A stretch of 64,000 nt of DNA from Tragulus kanchil (taxonomy: Eukaryota; Chordata; Mammalia; Artiodactyla; Tragulidae): contig JAIOJX010000005.1 in assembly GCA_022376925.1 (NCBI GenBank), forward strand, positions 14,846,501 through 14,910,500, given 5' to 3'. The translations under genes and the position numbers were made by a program. The notes below the pieces were generated by a model. That model ran no database searches. It saw only the letters and a list, made by a program, of their open reading frames with translations, and was not told where the DNA came from. This document shows positions 23,003 to 34,434 of this stretch, piece by piece. The first letter of the stretch is position 1, and the number at the start of each line of letters is the position of its first letter.

Positions 23003-23115
23003 TGGGAGGGGTGGGAAGGGGGGGATATATATGTGACTGATCTGGGAACATGCATGTCTGTAAACAACAAAACTCTGTAAAAGTTAAAAGTAAAGGTTTT
23101 AAAAAAAATAAAAAG
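23003..23115 (+). mobile_element. L1-type 3' end, 5'-truncated, with target-site duplication
   Basis: Starts with the G-rich 3' UTR 'tgggaggggtgggaaggggg', then 'tgactgatctgggaacatgc', 'ctgtaaacaacaaaactctg', 'taaaagttaaaagtaaag' and an A-rich tail. Flanked by AAAAAGAAATGG (22991-23002 and 23116-23127). Confidence 0.7.
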
Positions 23116-23349
23116 AAAAAGAAATGGAAGAAGGATTTTCAATTTCTGGTTCTACATGTAAGGAGCTTGGAAGTCACGACTCTATCCAAATGATGAGGAA
23201 AAATCTGAACTCTAAAAAAGCAACTCTTGTTGGGTCCTTAAAGGAGGACGCAGGGGAAGCTGTTGTCCCTAAGACGAGAGAAACAGGTGAATACAGGGAG
23301 TTTGGGCTTATTGGAGCAGAGACTCGTAAGCAAAACCATCAAGGGAACC

Positions 23350-23602
23350 AGTTGTTGTTGTTCATTTGCTAAGTTGTGTCTGACTCTTTGCAGCCCCATG
23401 GACTGCAGCACGCCAGGCTTCCCTGTCCTTCCTTATCTCCCAGAGTTGGCTCAAGCTCATGTCCATTGAGTTGATAATACCATACAACCATCTCATCCTT
23501 TTTCACCCCCTTTTCCTCCTGCCCTCAATCTTTCCCAGAATCAGAGGCTTTTCCAATGAGTTGGCTCTTCATATCAGGTGGCTAAAGTATTGGAGTATTT
23601 AA
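23350..23602 (-). mobile_element. BovB LINE 3' terminal fragment
   Basis: Antisense: 'ttgttgttcatttgctaagt', 'gtctgactctttgcagcccc', 'atggactgcagcacgccagg', 'ctcatgtccattgagttgat' and 'atgagttggctcttcatatc'. These mirror the 3' end at 3900-4262 on the opposite strand. Confidence 0.88.
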
Positions 23603-23814
23603 GTAGAAAAACCTGAATTATTATTGGCAAATTATTGGAAGCTCAGGGCAGACCACTCAAAGTTAAGAACTTCAGGAGAACCCAGTCATTGTCAGCCTCC
23701 ACAAATATTTTGAAATTTACCTCCAGGAGCTCAAGTAGGTTGCCACAGGAAATACTGGAGAAAAATCCCATTGGGCTTCTGGCCGGGGGAGGGCAAAAGG
23801 AAGCATTTTGAAAT

Positions 23815-24500
23815 AAACCAGAGCACTGTGTTCTTAGGAAGGCACCAGCATTACCCTACTACCAAAATAAAACAAAGACATTGTAAGAAAACTATCTGCA
23901 TCTCTGTGAACATAGATGCAAAACTCCTCAGTAACATACTAATTAAATCCAAAAAAGTATAAAAAAGGATTGTATACCACGATAAAGTTAGATTTCTCCA
24001 AGTATTTCTCCAAGTATGCAAGGTTGGTTCGACATTCAAAAATCAATTAATGCCATCTGTCACATCAGCAGACTAAAGAAGAAAAATCACATGATTGTAT
24101 CAATAGATGCAGAGAAAGCATTTGACTAAATCCAGCACCTATTCATGATTAAAATTCCATAAACTAGGATTAGAAGGAAACCTTTTCATTTTATAAAGAC
24201 CTCTACAAGAAGCCGACAGCAGACATCATACTTAATGGTGAGAAATTCAAAGATCAGGTGCAAGCTAGGAAGGTCCCCTCTCATCAGTCCTTTTCACCAT
24301 CAAACTAGACATCTTTGCTAATGCAGACAAGTGAGAAAGGAATTAAAATCACACCACTTGGGAAGGAAGATATAAAACTGTCCTTTATCACAAATGAAAT
24401 GACCTTCATTTATCTAGAAAGTTCAAAAGATTCAACAGCAAGAAAAGCCCTCCTAGAACTAATTCAGCGATTACAGCAGGCAGTATTTGCTAGGGAATTC
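23815..24500 (+). mobile_element. L1 ORF2 relic (reverse-transcriptase region)
   Basis: Broken reading frame resembling L1 ORF2: VNIDAKLLSNILIKSK near 23915-23960, the 'gatgcagagaaagcatttga' stretch (DAEKAF) near 24107, and further L1-like sequence with SFITNEMTFIYLES near 24380-24420. Several stops and frameshifts; no function. Confidence 0.8.
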
Positions 24501-26990
24501 ATTGGATATGTAAATTCTTGGATCCATCCACATCTACTGAATCTGAACCTTGGGGTGAGACGTGACAATGTCTGGTTTAACAAATCCTCCAGGTGATTAT
24601 AATGCAGACTTCATGTTGAGAACTGCTGGTGTAAGCCTTCTTCATGGCTCTTCATGTCAACCCGGATAATGTGGATAGTCTGCCTTAGTAGTTGGTGCAT
24701 GTGTTCATGTCTGCACCATTCAGCACCTTCAGTCGTGTTTTAAGCAAAGTCGTCAAATGGGTGAAACTTGTCTTTGGCATCCTCTCACCTCTTTTTGTCA
24801 GCTCATTTTCCTCTCTTGCTTTCATCTGTCAGGTTCCCTTTTACCTCTTTGTTGGATGAAACTCAAGAGACTTCTCCTTCAGGATAGATTAAAGGGCCCT
24901 AAGGAATAAGATCTAAAAATACCACACCTCTAATTATAAAATATGGGACCTTGGCAGACTTGTGGGGGAGGAATGTGAAGATGGCGTGGACAGTGACCCT
25001 CCCAGGGCTCACAAGTCACACCTGATGAACAGGTGCCTGTTCCCTTGACCTTTAGTCAGACACAAAGGACCCCCTTCCCTTTGCTCTGTGGTTTGCAAGA
25101 AGAGAGCTGATCCAGTCATAAGATCTGGAAATGCCTTCAGCACAGGCATCCTGGCTGGACACATTCTGCATCTCCTCTAAGTTTTACTTACACCGTTTCT
25201 CCCAGTTGCACCTGTTCATTGTGTCATCCACATGGTGCTTTGTGGCCTTTAGATTTCCTAAAATAATAATGCAAAGCTTTGATGGGTATTCAGAGACCAA
25301 TTTGGCTTCCCCGGGAAACTAGTTCTCTCTTGAGGGTATTTGATGATACTAAACCGTATTCACTGGTCTCTGTTTATCCCAAGGCTTACTTTAAACTGAT
25401 TCCTGAAATTCGTTCTCCTACTCTTTCCCCTCAGATTGCAGAACAAGGTGGTGCACCAACCTGTCTGGCCAAGAACTCCAGTTGAAATGCCCACCCTTGC
25501 CTCTTACCAAAACTGTCCCTTTCCTCTCTGCACACACGTGCTCACAGGCAGATCGATGTGGTGCGTGTATACCCACAGAGGTCACTGAGGTGCTCTGAGC
25601 CTGGCACACGTGTGATGAACACACTCAGCAAAAACCCTCAATTATTTGTCGTTACTGAAAATCCCTACGTTTGGCTTTTTCTTTCACCATGTTTCGAACG
25701 GCCTGAGTGAGCCAAATTCTCCCTTTCAAGTTATCATAACTCAGCAGGTTCAGAGGAATTGCTACTGGTGCTGTCTGGTTGAGGGGACTGATGGAACTTT
25801 CCAGAAGTAAAAAGCAGGTGGCACAGAGTATCTTAAAGGTGCAATAAAAATTCTTTGAAATGTAGACAGATGAGGTTAAAAATGAATGTAATTCAGAGTC
25901 TACTAGTCATACCCAAGTTCCAGGGTACCTCCACCACTGTTGAGTGAAAGGCCATGTGGGGAAAGAGACTAATTAATGAAATTGGCTATCTTCACTAATC
26001 AGACCCACTAGAAAATTGTTCAGTTAGCAAAGGGCTAAATGTTATTTCTTGGGAAAGTGAAAAAAAAAAAAAAAGAGGCCAGTGATTGTGTTCATCTTGG
26101 GATAACTACAAAAATATTGTTAGTGCCACCTCTGAGCTGAGTTCTCACGGAAGAAGGCAGGCAATCCCAAATTACTGTTCCCACAGCAACTGTGGTTCAG
26201 CCGACTCTGCAAGGCTTGTTGTAGATGAGGACCATCCTTCTGTGTTCTCATTGCTGGGAGAAGTGCAGTTCTTTTATTTATATCTAAGCTGTGGGAAGTT
26301 TATCTCATGAACTTCTTTTTGGAAATGTGGTTATTAGAGACTGACGGAAGTCCTTCTGAACCACTGAAAATAAACGTTGATGTATGGATAAGCATTTATG
26401 CCACTCATGAGCTTCATGTTCAGAAGGTCATAATGGTCTCCAAGGCAGTAAAATTTGAAAATTCTCTTTTTTCCTAAGGAATATGCAAAATTTGAAATTT
26501 CTGAGTGTTGTAATCATGGGACTCAGGCTACCAGCACAAAGAGGAGATGGTGTTCTCCAAAATGGAAAGTACACACGCATTTAAATATTCATAAGACTTA
26601 ATCTGTTATGTTGATGATGAATTTGTAATTCTAAATATAGATGATCTACCAATCTTGGTTTGATTTTAAGCATTTTCTTGTTAGTAGGAAAAAAAAACTC
26701 TGGATGAGAAATAATGAGAAAAGTTAAGCATTCCCTTTTACTGTCCCCTGTTCTATCAGACTCTAGATTAGGTAGGGCCCTCTTTTTTTGAAGTGGAAAA
26801 TAAACCAGTCCCCAGTATGGTGGTGAAATGCTCAAGGAATCACTCATAGGGTCACTAGAAGTAGTGTGTTAGGGAGAAACAAAGCATGCAAAAGAAAGAC
26901 ATGGGCTTGCCCTCAAAGAAAATAAAACAATGAAAAGAAACAGATTCCTCACTATGGCTTAGTAAGAGTGTAACTTAGACTCTTAAAATT
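24501..26990. other. Unassigned intron, about 2.5 kb, not duplicated
   Basis: The longest stretch without tandem duplication in the first half. I see no exon of CAP2, no tRNA-like fold and no clear repeat apart from an A-run at 26060-26074. Short open frames here lack splice-site context. Confidence 0.5.
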
Positions 26991-27024
26991 TGATAAGAGT
27001 ATTAATATATTTTAAAAATAGTTT

Positions 27025-27226
27025 TGGGGGGCTTCCCACGTGGCACAGTGGTGAAGAACCTACCTTCCAATGTAGGAGACATAAGAGACATGGGTTCGAT
27101 GTCTGGGTCAGGAAGATCCCTTGGAAAAGTAAGTGACAACCTGCTCCAGTATTCTTGCCTGGAAAATTCCAGGAGTCAGGTGGGCTGCAGTCCATGGGGT
27201 ATACATAACTGAGCAACTGAACACAC
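27025..27226 (+). mobile_element. Bov-tA SINE with target-site duplication
   Basis: 'gggcttcccacgtggcacag', 'gggttcgatgtctgggtcag', 'cctgctccagtattcttgcc' and 'gggctgcagtccatggggta'. Flanked by AAAATAGTTT (27015-27024 and 27227-27236). The left boundary of duplication 9 falls inside it at about 27200. Confidence 0.9.
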
Positions 27227-27236
27227 AAAATAGTTT

Positions 27237-28211
27237 AAGGTGATAGAACAATAAGAATGAAACCCAAAGAGAAATTGAAGTCTAATGAATCAAAACAAAA
27301 ACAACATTAATACAAAGCTGAAATATGAATTATAAATGTTCATGTATATGAGACCCTACTGAATATCTCTTTATCAGCAATAGAGAAAACTATTGATATA
27401 ATCTCAGTCAATACAAATGATAGATATAGAAATTAAAGGCAGAGAGAGAATCTAAAAGATATTAAAACATTCAAATATTACACAACATGAGGATAATCAT
27501 TGGAACCCCTGAGTGGAGAATCTAACAAATGGAACAAAAGATTAATTTATATTAAAAAATTTCCCATAGATGAAGAAAGTACCAAATCTATTCCAAGAAA
27601 TGTTACACAGAATGCTCAAAATCTAAGCATAACTTAGTTAAGCTGTTAACCTTTCAGGATAAAGAAAGAATGCTTCAGGTGTCAGAACAGAAAAGTCAGT
27701 TTTCTACAAAGAAGAAAAAAGCCAAGCTGGCTTATACGTGCGCATTGCTACATTCATTGCTATCTCTGCTCATGGTGAGAGAGAGAGACTCAGGGAAATT
27801 ACAGCCAAGATGTTGTTAAAATATATAGATGCCAGGGAGACATGCTTGAGACTGAAGAACTTGAGCAACTTTGAGCCGTCTTTGAGGAACACGCTTGATA
27901 ATGGGAGTCCAGTCAAAAAAAAGAAAAAACTCAGAAATGGAGAAGTCAGGGTAAAATAACTGGTGAGAACCACTAGGTATATCTAAATGTAGAACTAATT
28001 CTCAGTATCTGTGGGGATTAATATTACAGTAAGAATAATAGCTTAAAATATATGAAAAATAGAGACCAGAGACAGGAGGAAGTAGGAAAGTCCTTGTGTT
28101 CTTGTCTTTCTCAGCAAGGAGTCAATTAATATTGTCTAAAATTATGTCATTTAAAGTATAAACAAATAATTATTCCAGTCTCTTAATATTTTATATGTTT
28201 AGCTTAGAATG
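27237..28211. other. A-rich intronic sequence, possible old L1
   Basis: Adenine-rich plus strand with L1-like texture, but I could not align it to a specific L1 part. Duplicated at 28302-29276. The 73-codon open frame at 27738-27959, repeated at 28803-29024, has no recognisable domain. Confidence 0.35.
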
Positions 28212-28264
28212 GGGCTTCCCCTGGTGGTCCAGTGGGTAAGGACACCGCCTTGCAGTGCAAGGGG
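28212..28264 (+). mobile_element. CHR-like SINE head, cut by duplication join
   Basis: First 53 bases of the element at 29277, ending at the duplication 9 join before the B box. Confidence 0.9.
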
Positions 28265-29276
28265 TGTACATAACTGAGCAACTGAACACACAAAATAGTT
28301 TAAGGTGATAGAACAATAAGAATGAAACCCAAAGAGAAATTGAAGTCTAATGAATCAAAACAAAAACAACATTAATACAAAGCTGAAATATGAATTATAA
28401 ATGTTCATGTATATGAGACCCTACTGAATATCTCTTTATCAGCAATAGAGAAAACTATTGATATAATCTCAGTCAATACAAATGATAGATATAGAAATTA
28501 AAGGCAGAGAGAGAATCTAAAAGATATTAAAACATTCAAATATTACACAACATGAGGATAATCATTGGAACCCCTGAGTGGAGAATCTAACAAATGGAAC
28601 AAAAGATTAATTTATATTAAAAAATTTCCCATAGATGAAGAAAGTACCAAATCTATTCCAAGAAATGTTACACAGAATGCTCAAAATCTAAGCATAACTT
28701 AGTTAAGCTGTTAACCTTTCAGGATAAAGAAAGAATGCTTCAGGTGTCAGAACAGAAAAGTCAGTTTTCTACAAAGAAGAAAAAAGCCAAGCTGGCTTAT
28801 ACGTGCGCATTGCTACATTCATTGCTATCTCTGCTCATGGTGAGAGAGAGAGACTCAGGGAAATTACAGCCAAGATGTTGTTAAAATATATAGATGCCAG
28901 GGAGACATGCTTGAGACTGAAGAACTTGAGCAACTTTGAGCCGTCTTTGAGGAACACGCTTGATAATGGGAGTCCAGTCAAAAAAAAGAAAAAACTCAGA
29001 AATGGAGAAGTCAGGGTAAAATAACTGGTGAGAACCACTAGGTATATCTAAATGTAGAACTAATTCTCAGTATCTGTGGGGATTAATATTACAGTAAGAA
29101 TAATAGCTTAAAATATATGAAAAATAGAGACCAGAGACAGGAGGAAGTAGGAAAGTCCTTGTGTTCTTGTCTTTCTCAGCAAGGAGTCAATTAATATTGT
29201 CTAAAATTATGTCATTTAAAGTATAAACAAATAATTATTCCAGTCTCTTAATATTTTATATGTTTAGCTTAGAATG

Positions 29277-29600
29277 GGGCTTCCCCTGGTGGTCCAGTGG
29301 GTAAGGACACCGCCTTGCAGTGCAAGGGGCGCCGGTTCGAGCCCTGGCCTGGGAAGATCCCACGTGCCGCGGAGCGGCTGGACGGATGTGTCCAATTACC
29401 GAGCCAGAGCTCTGGAGCGCATGCGCCCAGAGCCGGCGCTCTGCAACGACAGACGCCACCGTGATGGGAGGCCCACAGGTGCCAAAGAACGAAGACGAAT
29501 GAAAATAGAGAAATGAAAGACCAATAGAAGTGGCCCGCCCACTCCCCTGCCTCCCCAACCCGACCCCCCCAAAATAAATAAATAAATAAATCTTTAAAAA
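29277..29600 (+). mobile_element. CHR-like SINE, G/C-rich-tail subfamily
   Basis: Complete sense copy. A box 'tggtccagtgg' at 29290-29300 and B box GGTTCGAGCCC at 29334-29344 are the polymerase III internal promoter. The body has 'tgtgtccaattaccgagcca', then 'aatagaagtggcccgcccac' and the C-rich extension at 29535-29572, followed by (AAAT)n and an A-run. Head identity to the B-box consensus and low divergence suggest a young copy. Confidence 0.92.
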
Positions 29601-29616
29601 AAAAAAAAAAAAAGAA

Positions 29617-29728
29617 TACTGGAGCAGATTGCCATTTCCTTCTCCAGGGAATCTTCCCATCCCAGGGATAAAGCCTGCATCTCGCATATTGGCAGGTAGG
29701 TTCTTTACCACTGAGCCACCAGGAAAAT
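29617..29728 (-). mobile_element. Bov-tA SINE fragment
   Basis: Antisense 5' part: 'actggagcagattgccattt', 'cttctccagggaatcttccc' and 'tttaccactgagccaccagg'. The 3' part is missing; the A-run of the preceding SINE abuts it, so that SINE may have inserted here. Confidence 0.85.
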
Positions 29729-30350
29729 CCAAAATGATCAGTTAGATCATTTAGAATGATGCATAATAATTATTATAGTGCAGAAACTTTTATTTGAAGC
29801 TTACCAATTTTTTCTCTTTAATAATTCTCAGTATTCAATTATAATGAAAATTTTTACTCTTATTTTGAAAAGTAGTACTTAGAGTATGGTCCCATTTTAC
29901 CCAAGTCTGTCTACATATGGATTTTAAGAGGTGGATGCTATGATGTTCATTTTGTATTAATAATGATTATTTTTAGGTTGCATGGCATTTTAAAACAACT
30001 TTAATCTTTGTAACTTACAGCATTTAAACAATTATTCTGAATAATTCAGCTTCATCTTATGAAAACAGCTGTATGACATTTCTTAAAAACTAATTGGGTA
30101 TGATATAAACATTTGGAATTATTTTCTTCTTGATAAGTCTTCTGTAACTTTTAAATTTTTAAAAAAATTAAAGAATTAACTAATTAGTTAAGTGGGTAGA
30201 AGGTAAGGAGAAGAGAATATGGTCCCATGCGTTTGAAGACCTTCCCACCTGCCCAGCTCCTTCTGGGCGTTGAGGTAGATCTGAAACCTCCTCCAGACCT
30301 GTCTTACTCAACAATTGTAGAAACCACTAGTTCTCATATCTTAAATATTA
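29729..30350. other. Intronic sequence, nothing recognised
   Basis: Strongly AT-rich unique sequence with no exon or repeat I can support. Confidence 0.45.
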
Positions 30351-30351
30351 A

Positions 30352-30490
30352 TTTTTGTTTATTTATTTGGCTGTGCAGGGCCTTAGTTGCCACAGGTAAA
30401 TCTTTAGTTGCAGTATGTGGGATTTGGTTCCCAGGCCCTCTGCATTGGGAGCGTGGAGTCTTAGCCACTGGACCATCAGGCAAGTCTCAC
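30352..30490 (-). mobile_element. CHR-type SINE
   Basis: Antisense: 'ttatttatttggctgtgcag', 'ttgcagtatgtgggatttgg', 'cattgggagcgtggagtctt' and 'agccactggaccatcaggca'. Short form with diverged sequence. Confidence 0.8.
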
Positions 30491-30604
30491 ATGAGCCTAT
30501 CTTTATGAGGATATAGTAAGGGGCAATTTTCTTTCCCCTGTAAAGTGTAGAACAAACTGGGGCATGAAAGAGGACAGAAGAGACACCCTTTGGAAAACAG
30601 TTGC

Positions 30605-31180
30605 ATTTTGAGACTCAAAGATTTTTTGGCAGCTTTGTGGAGATATAATACATATAACTTTCACTCTTTTAAAATGTACAGTTCGGTGGTCTTCATTATA
30701 TTCACGAAGTGGTGAAACCATCACCACTGTTTAACTCCGGAACATTTCACCAGCCCCCAAAGAGCTCCATACTCATTAGCAGTCACTGCCCATTCCTCCC
30801 TCCCACCAGCCCCTGGCAGCCACTAATCTACTTGCTCTCTGTAGATTTGCTTATTCTGGACATTTCATATAAACGGAATCATACAAATGTGGGCTTTTGT
30901 GACTGGCTTCATTCACTCAGCATAATGTTTTCAAGGTTCCCCATGTTGTAGCATGGATCAGCACTTCATTTCTTTCTAATGCAGAATAATATTCCATTGT
31001 ATGGATATATCACATTTTGTTGATCCATGCATCAGTTGAGGGACATTCTGTTTTTTTCCTGCTTTCTGGCTATTATGAATAATGCTGCTCTGAGCATTTA
31101 TTTACCAGCTTTTGTGTGGATAGGCATTTTCATTTTTCTTGGCTATATACCTAGAGGTGGAACTGCTGGATCATATGGTA
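30605..31180 (-). mobile_element. Old L1 3' UTR, antisense to CAP2
   Basis: Plus strand shows 'gtggagatataatacatata', 'cttttaaaatgtacagttcg', 'tatccattgtatggatat'-like and 'gctggatcatatggtaa' landmarks, the reverse complement of a mammalian L1M-type 3' UTR. The right end lies about 55 bp before the acceptor of the CAP2 exon at 31236. Confidence 0.8.
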
Positions 31181-31235
31181 AGTCCCTGTTCATGAGCTCG
31201 AATAATTAAATTTCCCTGTTTCTTTTTATTCCCAG

Positions 31236-31313
31236 GCAGAAATGGTGCATAGTGCTTTCCAGGCCCAGCGAGCTTTCCTTCTGATGGCCTCTCAGTACCA
31301 GCAGCCCCAAGAG
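31236..31313 (+). CDS. CAP2: CAP2 internal coding exon (26 codons)
   Basis: This exon encodes part of the N-terminal helical region of cyclase-associated protein 2, which works on cofilin-actin turnover in the cytoplasm and is prominent in heart and skeletal muscle. The reading starts AEMVHSAFQAQR and ends ASQYQQPQE, in phase 0 at both ends. It matches about residues 75-100 of mammalian CAP2 as I recall it, with one difference (Q for H near the end). The CAP1 paralogue differs here (ERALLATASQCQQP instead of QRAFLLMASQYQQP), so this is CAP2 and not CAP1. The acceptor is a pyrimidine tract 'ttccctgtttctttttattc' then CCAG; the donor is GAG|GTAAGC. The exon is intact, single copy, and lies just left of duplication 10. 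I found no flanking CAP2 exon in the window. Confidence 0.93.
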
Positions 31314-31359
31314 GTAAGCGTGCGTCCTGGGAGCCAGGGCTCCCCAGGGAATGGGCAGT

Positions 31360-33540
31360 GTGGGGTGACCGACAAGGAAGCCACAGCACCAGTTATGGTG
31401 AGACACATCCTGGGAATGAGATCTGTAGCGCTGCAGGCTCTGTCTCTCACCCAGCTTGAGGACGCAGCATTGCCTCTGTCTTTATAAGTCTCGTCACCAA
31501 ATGCATCCACTAGCATTTGACATCACCTGTTTAAAAGGTCAGTTTACTCATGTCCTCTGTATCCTGTTCGTTTCTCCTAGCCTCACCACCAACATATAGT
31601 TACAAGAGTGTGTACTACTCATTTTTAGTTCTTGCTTTGTGCTTCTTTGTTATCAAAAACTGCTAGGTTACTGCTTCTCAAACTCTCATCTTCCTCTGAA
31701 TCACCTGAGAATCTTGTGCAAGTGCAGAGGCTGGCTGGGTACGTCTAGAATGGAGCCCAGGAGTCCCTAGTTCTTACAAGCTCTCCATCACGCTAATGAT
31801 GCTGGTCTGTTGCTTCCGTTTGAGCAACAAGACTCAGGCGTCCCCACCTGAAATTCCCACCAGCACAAAATCTCTTTGCAGTCAAAGATCAAACTCATGT
31901 TCTTCTCTCCTAGTGTGTCTGTATGAAGCAGGCTGTGTTACTCTGCATGAACAAACATTTCTGAAATCTGAGTGACTTACAGCCCTGATTAACAGGGATG
32001 ACATCAAGTTCCAAATTTCCTTTCTTATTTTGGACCAAGCAACAGGTTTCCTATATTCTCTGTTATAAAGGATTTCAAGTTTTTCTACCTACATCTGTAG
32101 AAAAAAGCATTATTTCACCATCCAGTGGAACAAAAGAACAGTTTTCCTTATCATGTGCAGTTCATTATGATGTATGTCATGTAGTCCCTTCTGTTTCTCT
32201 GTTCTTCTTTTCTTAAAGATTTTTCATGACCCACTGAATCAGTTTCATGATTCCTAATGGGTCATCCCATATGGCACCTTGAAAACACCTCTCTCCCATT
32301 CCAGACATATTGCAATGATCCTGATGTAGAACAATTTACAAAACACATACAGAACATCTCATGCTTTTCTTCTCTCCCCTTGTTATAATTTATAAAAATG
32401 ATCTTTGGGCAAAAGATTGTTTTAATCCTTATTGTATCATTGTTAAGAATTTTAGTGGGGTGACCGACAAGGCCACACAGTTATGGTGAGACACATCCTG
32501 GGAATGAGATCTGTAGCGCTGCAGGCTCTGTCTCTCACCCAGCTTGAGGACAGCATTGCCTCTGTCTTTATAAGTCTCGTCACCAAATGCATCCACTAGC
32601 ATTTGACATCACCTGTTTAAAAGGTCAGTTTACTCATGTCCTCTGTATCCTGTTCGTTTCTCCTAGCCTCACCACCAACATATAGTTACAAGAGTGTGTA
32701 CTACTCATTTTTAGTTCTTGCTTTGTGCTTCTTTGTTATCAAAAACTGCTAGGTTACTGCTTCTCAAACTCTCATCTTCCTCTGAATCACCTGAGAATCT
32801 TGTGCAAGTGCAGAGGCTGGCTGGGTACGTCTAGAATGGAGCCCAGGAGTCCCTAGTTCTTACAAGCTCTCCATCACGCTAATGATGCTGGTCTGTTGCT
32901 TCCGTTTGAGCAACAAGACTCAGGCGTCCCCACCTGAAATTCCCACCAGCACAAAATCTCTTTGCAGTCAAAGATCAAACTCATGTTCTTCTCTCCTAGT
33001 GTGTCTGTATGAAGCAGGCTGTGTTACTCTGCATGAACAAACATTTCTGAAATCTGAGTGACTTACAGCCCTGATTAACAGGGATGACATCAAGTTCCAA
33101 ATTTCCTTTCTTATTTTGGACCAAGCAACAGGTTTCCTATATTCTCTGTTATAAAGGATTTCAAGTTTTTCTACCTACATCTGTAGAAAAAAGCATTATT
33201 TCACCATCCAGTGGAACAAAAGAACAGTTTTCCTTATCATGTGCAGTTCATTATGATGTATGTCATGTAGTCCCTTCTGTTTCTCTGTTCTTCTTTTCTT
33301 AAAGATTTTTCATGACCCACTGAATCAGTTTCATGATTCCTAATGGGTCATCCCATATGGCACCTTGAAAACACCTCTCTCCCATTCCAGACATATTGCA
33401 ATGATCCTGATGTAGAACAATTTACAAAACACATACAGAACATCTCATGCTTTTCTTCTCTCCCCTTGTTATAATTTATAAAAATGATCTTTGGGCAAAA
33501 GATTGTTTTAATCCTTATTGTATCATTGTTAAGAATTTTA
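31360..33540. repeat. Tandem duplication 10 (copies 31360-32454 and 32455-33540)
   Basis: Offset 1095 at the join, 1086 afterwards. Copy 2 loses bases in its first 110: 'caaggaagccacagcaccag' in copy 1 is 'caaggccacacag' in copy 2, and 'gaggacgcagc' is 'gaggacagc'. The join shares GTG. It begins 47 bp after the CAP2 exon. Confidence 0.95.
31670..31815 (+). mobile_element. MER5A-like DNA transposon relic
   Basis: 'ttactgcttctcaaactctc', 'ctgaatcacctgagaatctt', 'gagcccaggagtccctagtt' and 'cgctaatgatgctggtctgt' follow the non-autonomous hAT-Charlie element MER5A, which has no coding capacity. Duplicated at about 32755-32900. Confidence 0.7.
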
Positions 33541-33750
33541 GTGACACAGAACAAATACTATGCAATTCTACTTGCACAAGGTATCTAAGGTAGTCATACA
33601 CACATAGACAGAGTAGAATGGGGATTAGGAGGAGCTGTGGGGAGGAACAAAAGAGATGTCTTTTGTTGAATGGATACACTGTTTCCCTTTTCAGGATGAG
33701 AATGTTCTAGAGATCTGTTTCACAACACTGTGCACTTCAAAAAAGACTTG
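33541..33750 (+). mobile_element. Old L1 3' UTR fragment
   Basis: 'acaaggtatctaaggtagtc', 'acatagacagagtagaatgg', 'ggatacactgtttccctttt' and 'acaacactgtgcacttcaaa' follow a mammalian L1M-type 3' UTR in sense. Duplicated at about 34633-34842. After it, 'ccgaactatggcccacagca' resembles another old interspersed repeat that I cannot name. Confidence 0.7.
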
Positions 33751-34306
33751 TGTAGGAAGCCTTTTTTGGGTATTACAGACCAGGTGCTGCCGAACTATGG
33801 CCCACAGCACAGATGCCTGCTTTTTTTAAATTAAATGTTACTGCCACATGAAAAAAAAAAAAGAATTTTAGTGATAATTTATAGAGCTCATCTTTTTCCA
33901 GTTGACAGAAGGAGTCTTATGTAAAAGATGGCCAAGAAACGCTTCCTCTGTTTGTAGAGTTTTTCAAGGGGCCCTGGCATATTCAGCCCTCCATTGGGTC
34001 GAAGGAAAATAGGATCTTTCTAATTCACAAGCATTAAAAATGAAGTTCAGTGACACATTGATGCCTTGGCCATGGAATCTAGACCTGGGCCTATTACTTT
34101 ACTCACCGTCCAGAGTTCTCTTCACAGACACTACACATAAAAAGAGCCACACTGCATAGTCATTTATAAGAGATATGCAGCCACACAGAACTGTAGAAAG
34201 TGTTTATAGTTAATAGGGAGACGTGAAACAAGTGCTCCGGGCATGGAGACATCGCCCATCATCTGGGAGAGATGTGGAAGATGATCTTCAGTCATCTCTA
34301 CCATTT

Positions 34307-34434
34307 GTTGTTGTTCAGTTGCTAAGTCCTGTCCAACTCTGCAACCCCATTGACTGCATCATGCCAGGCTTCCCTGTGCTTCACCATCTGTCCAACAGAG
34401 TCAGTGATGCCATCCAAACATTTCCCCATTGCAC
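34307..34434 (-). mobile_element. BovB LINE 3' end, cut and corrupted at duplication join
   Basis: Antisense start of the BovB at 35399 ('ttgttgttcagttgctaagt'). It becomes irregular after 34386 and ends at the join. Confidence 0.8.

Larger units (their letters stand above)
27200..29329. repeat. Tandem duplication 9 (copies 27200-28264 and 28265-29329)
   Basis: Offset exactly 1065, with essentially no differences seen. The left edge lies in a Bov-tA ('tggggtatacataac') and the right edge in a CHR-like SINE ('gtgcaagggg'); the join shares GGGGT-like microhomology. Both breakpoints lie in SINEs of different families. Confidence 0.95.

Noticed and set aside
29277..29350. tRNA gene from A and B box sequences
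   Set aside because: The boxes belong to the tRNA-derived head of a SINE. The sequence continues into the SINE body, and I see no cloverleaf with acceptor pairing.
31670..31815. Additional CAP2 exon shortly after 31313
   Set aside because: The sequence matches a MER5A-like transposon and has no open, splice-bounded frame similar to the next part of CAP2.
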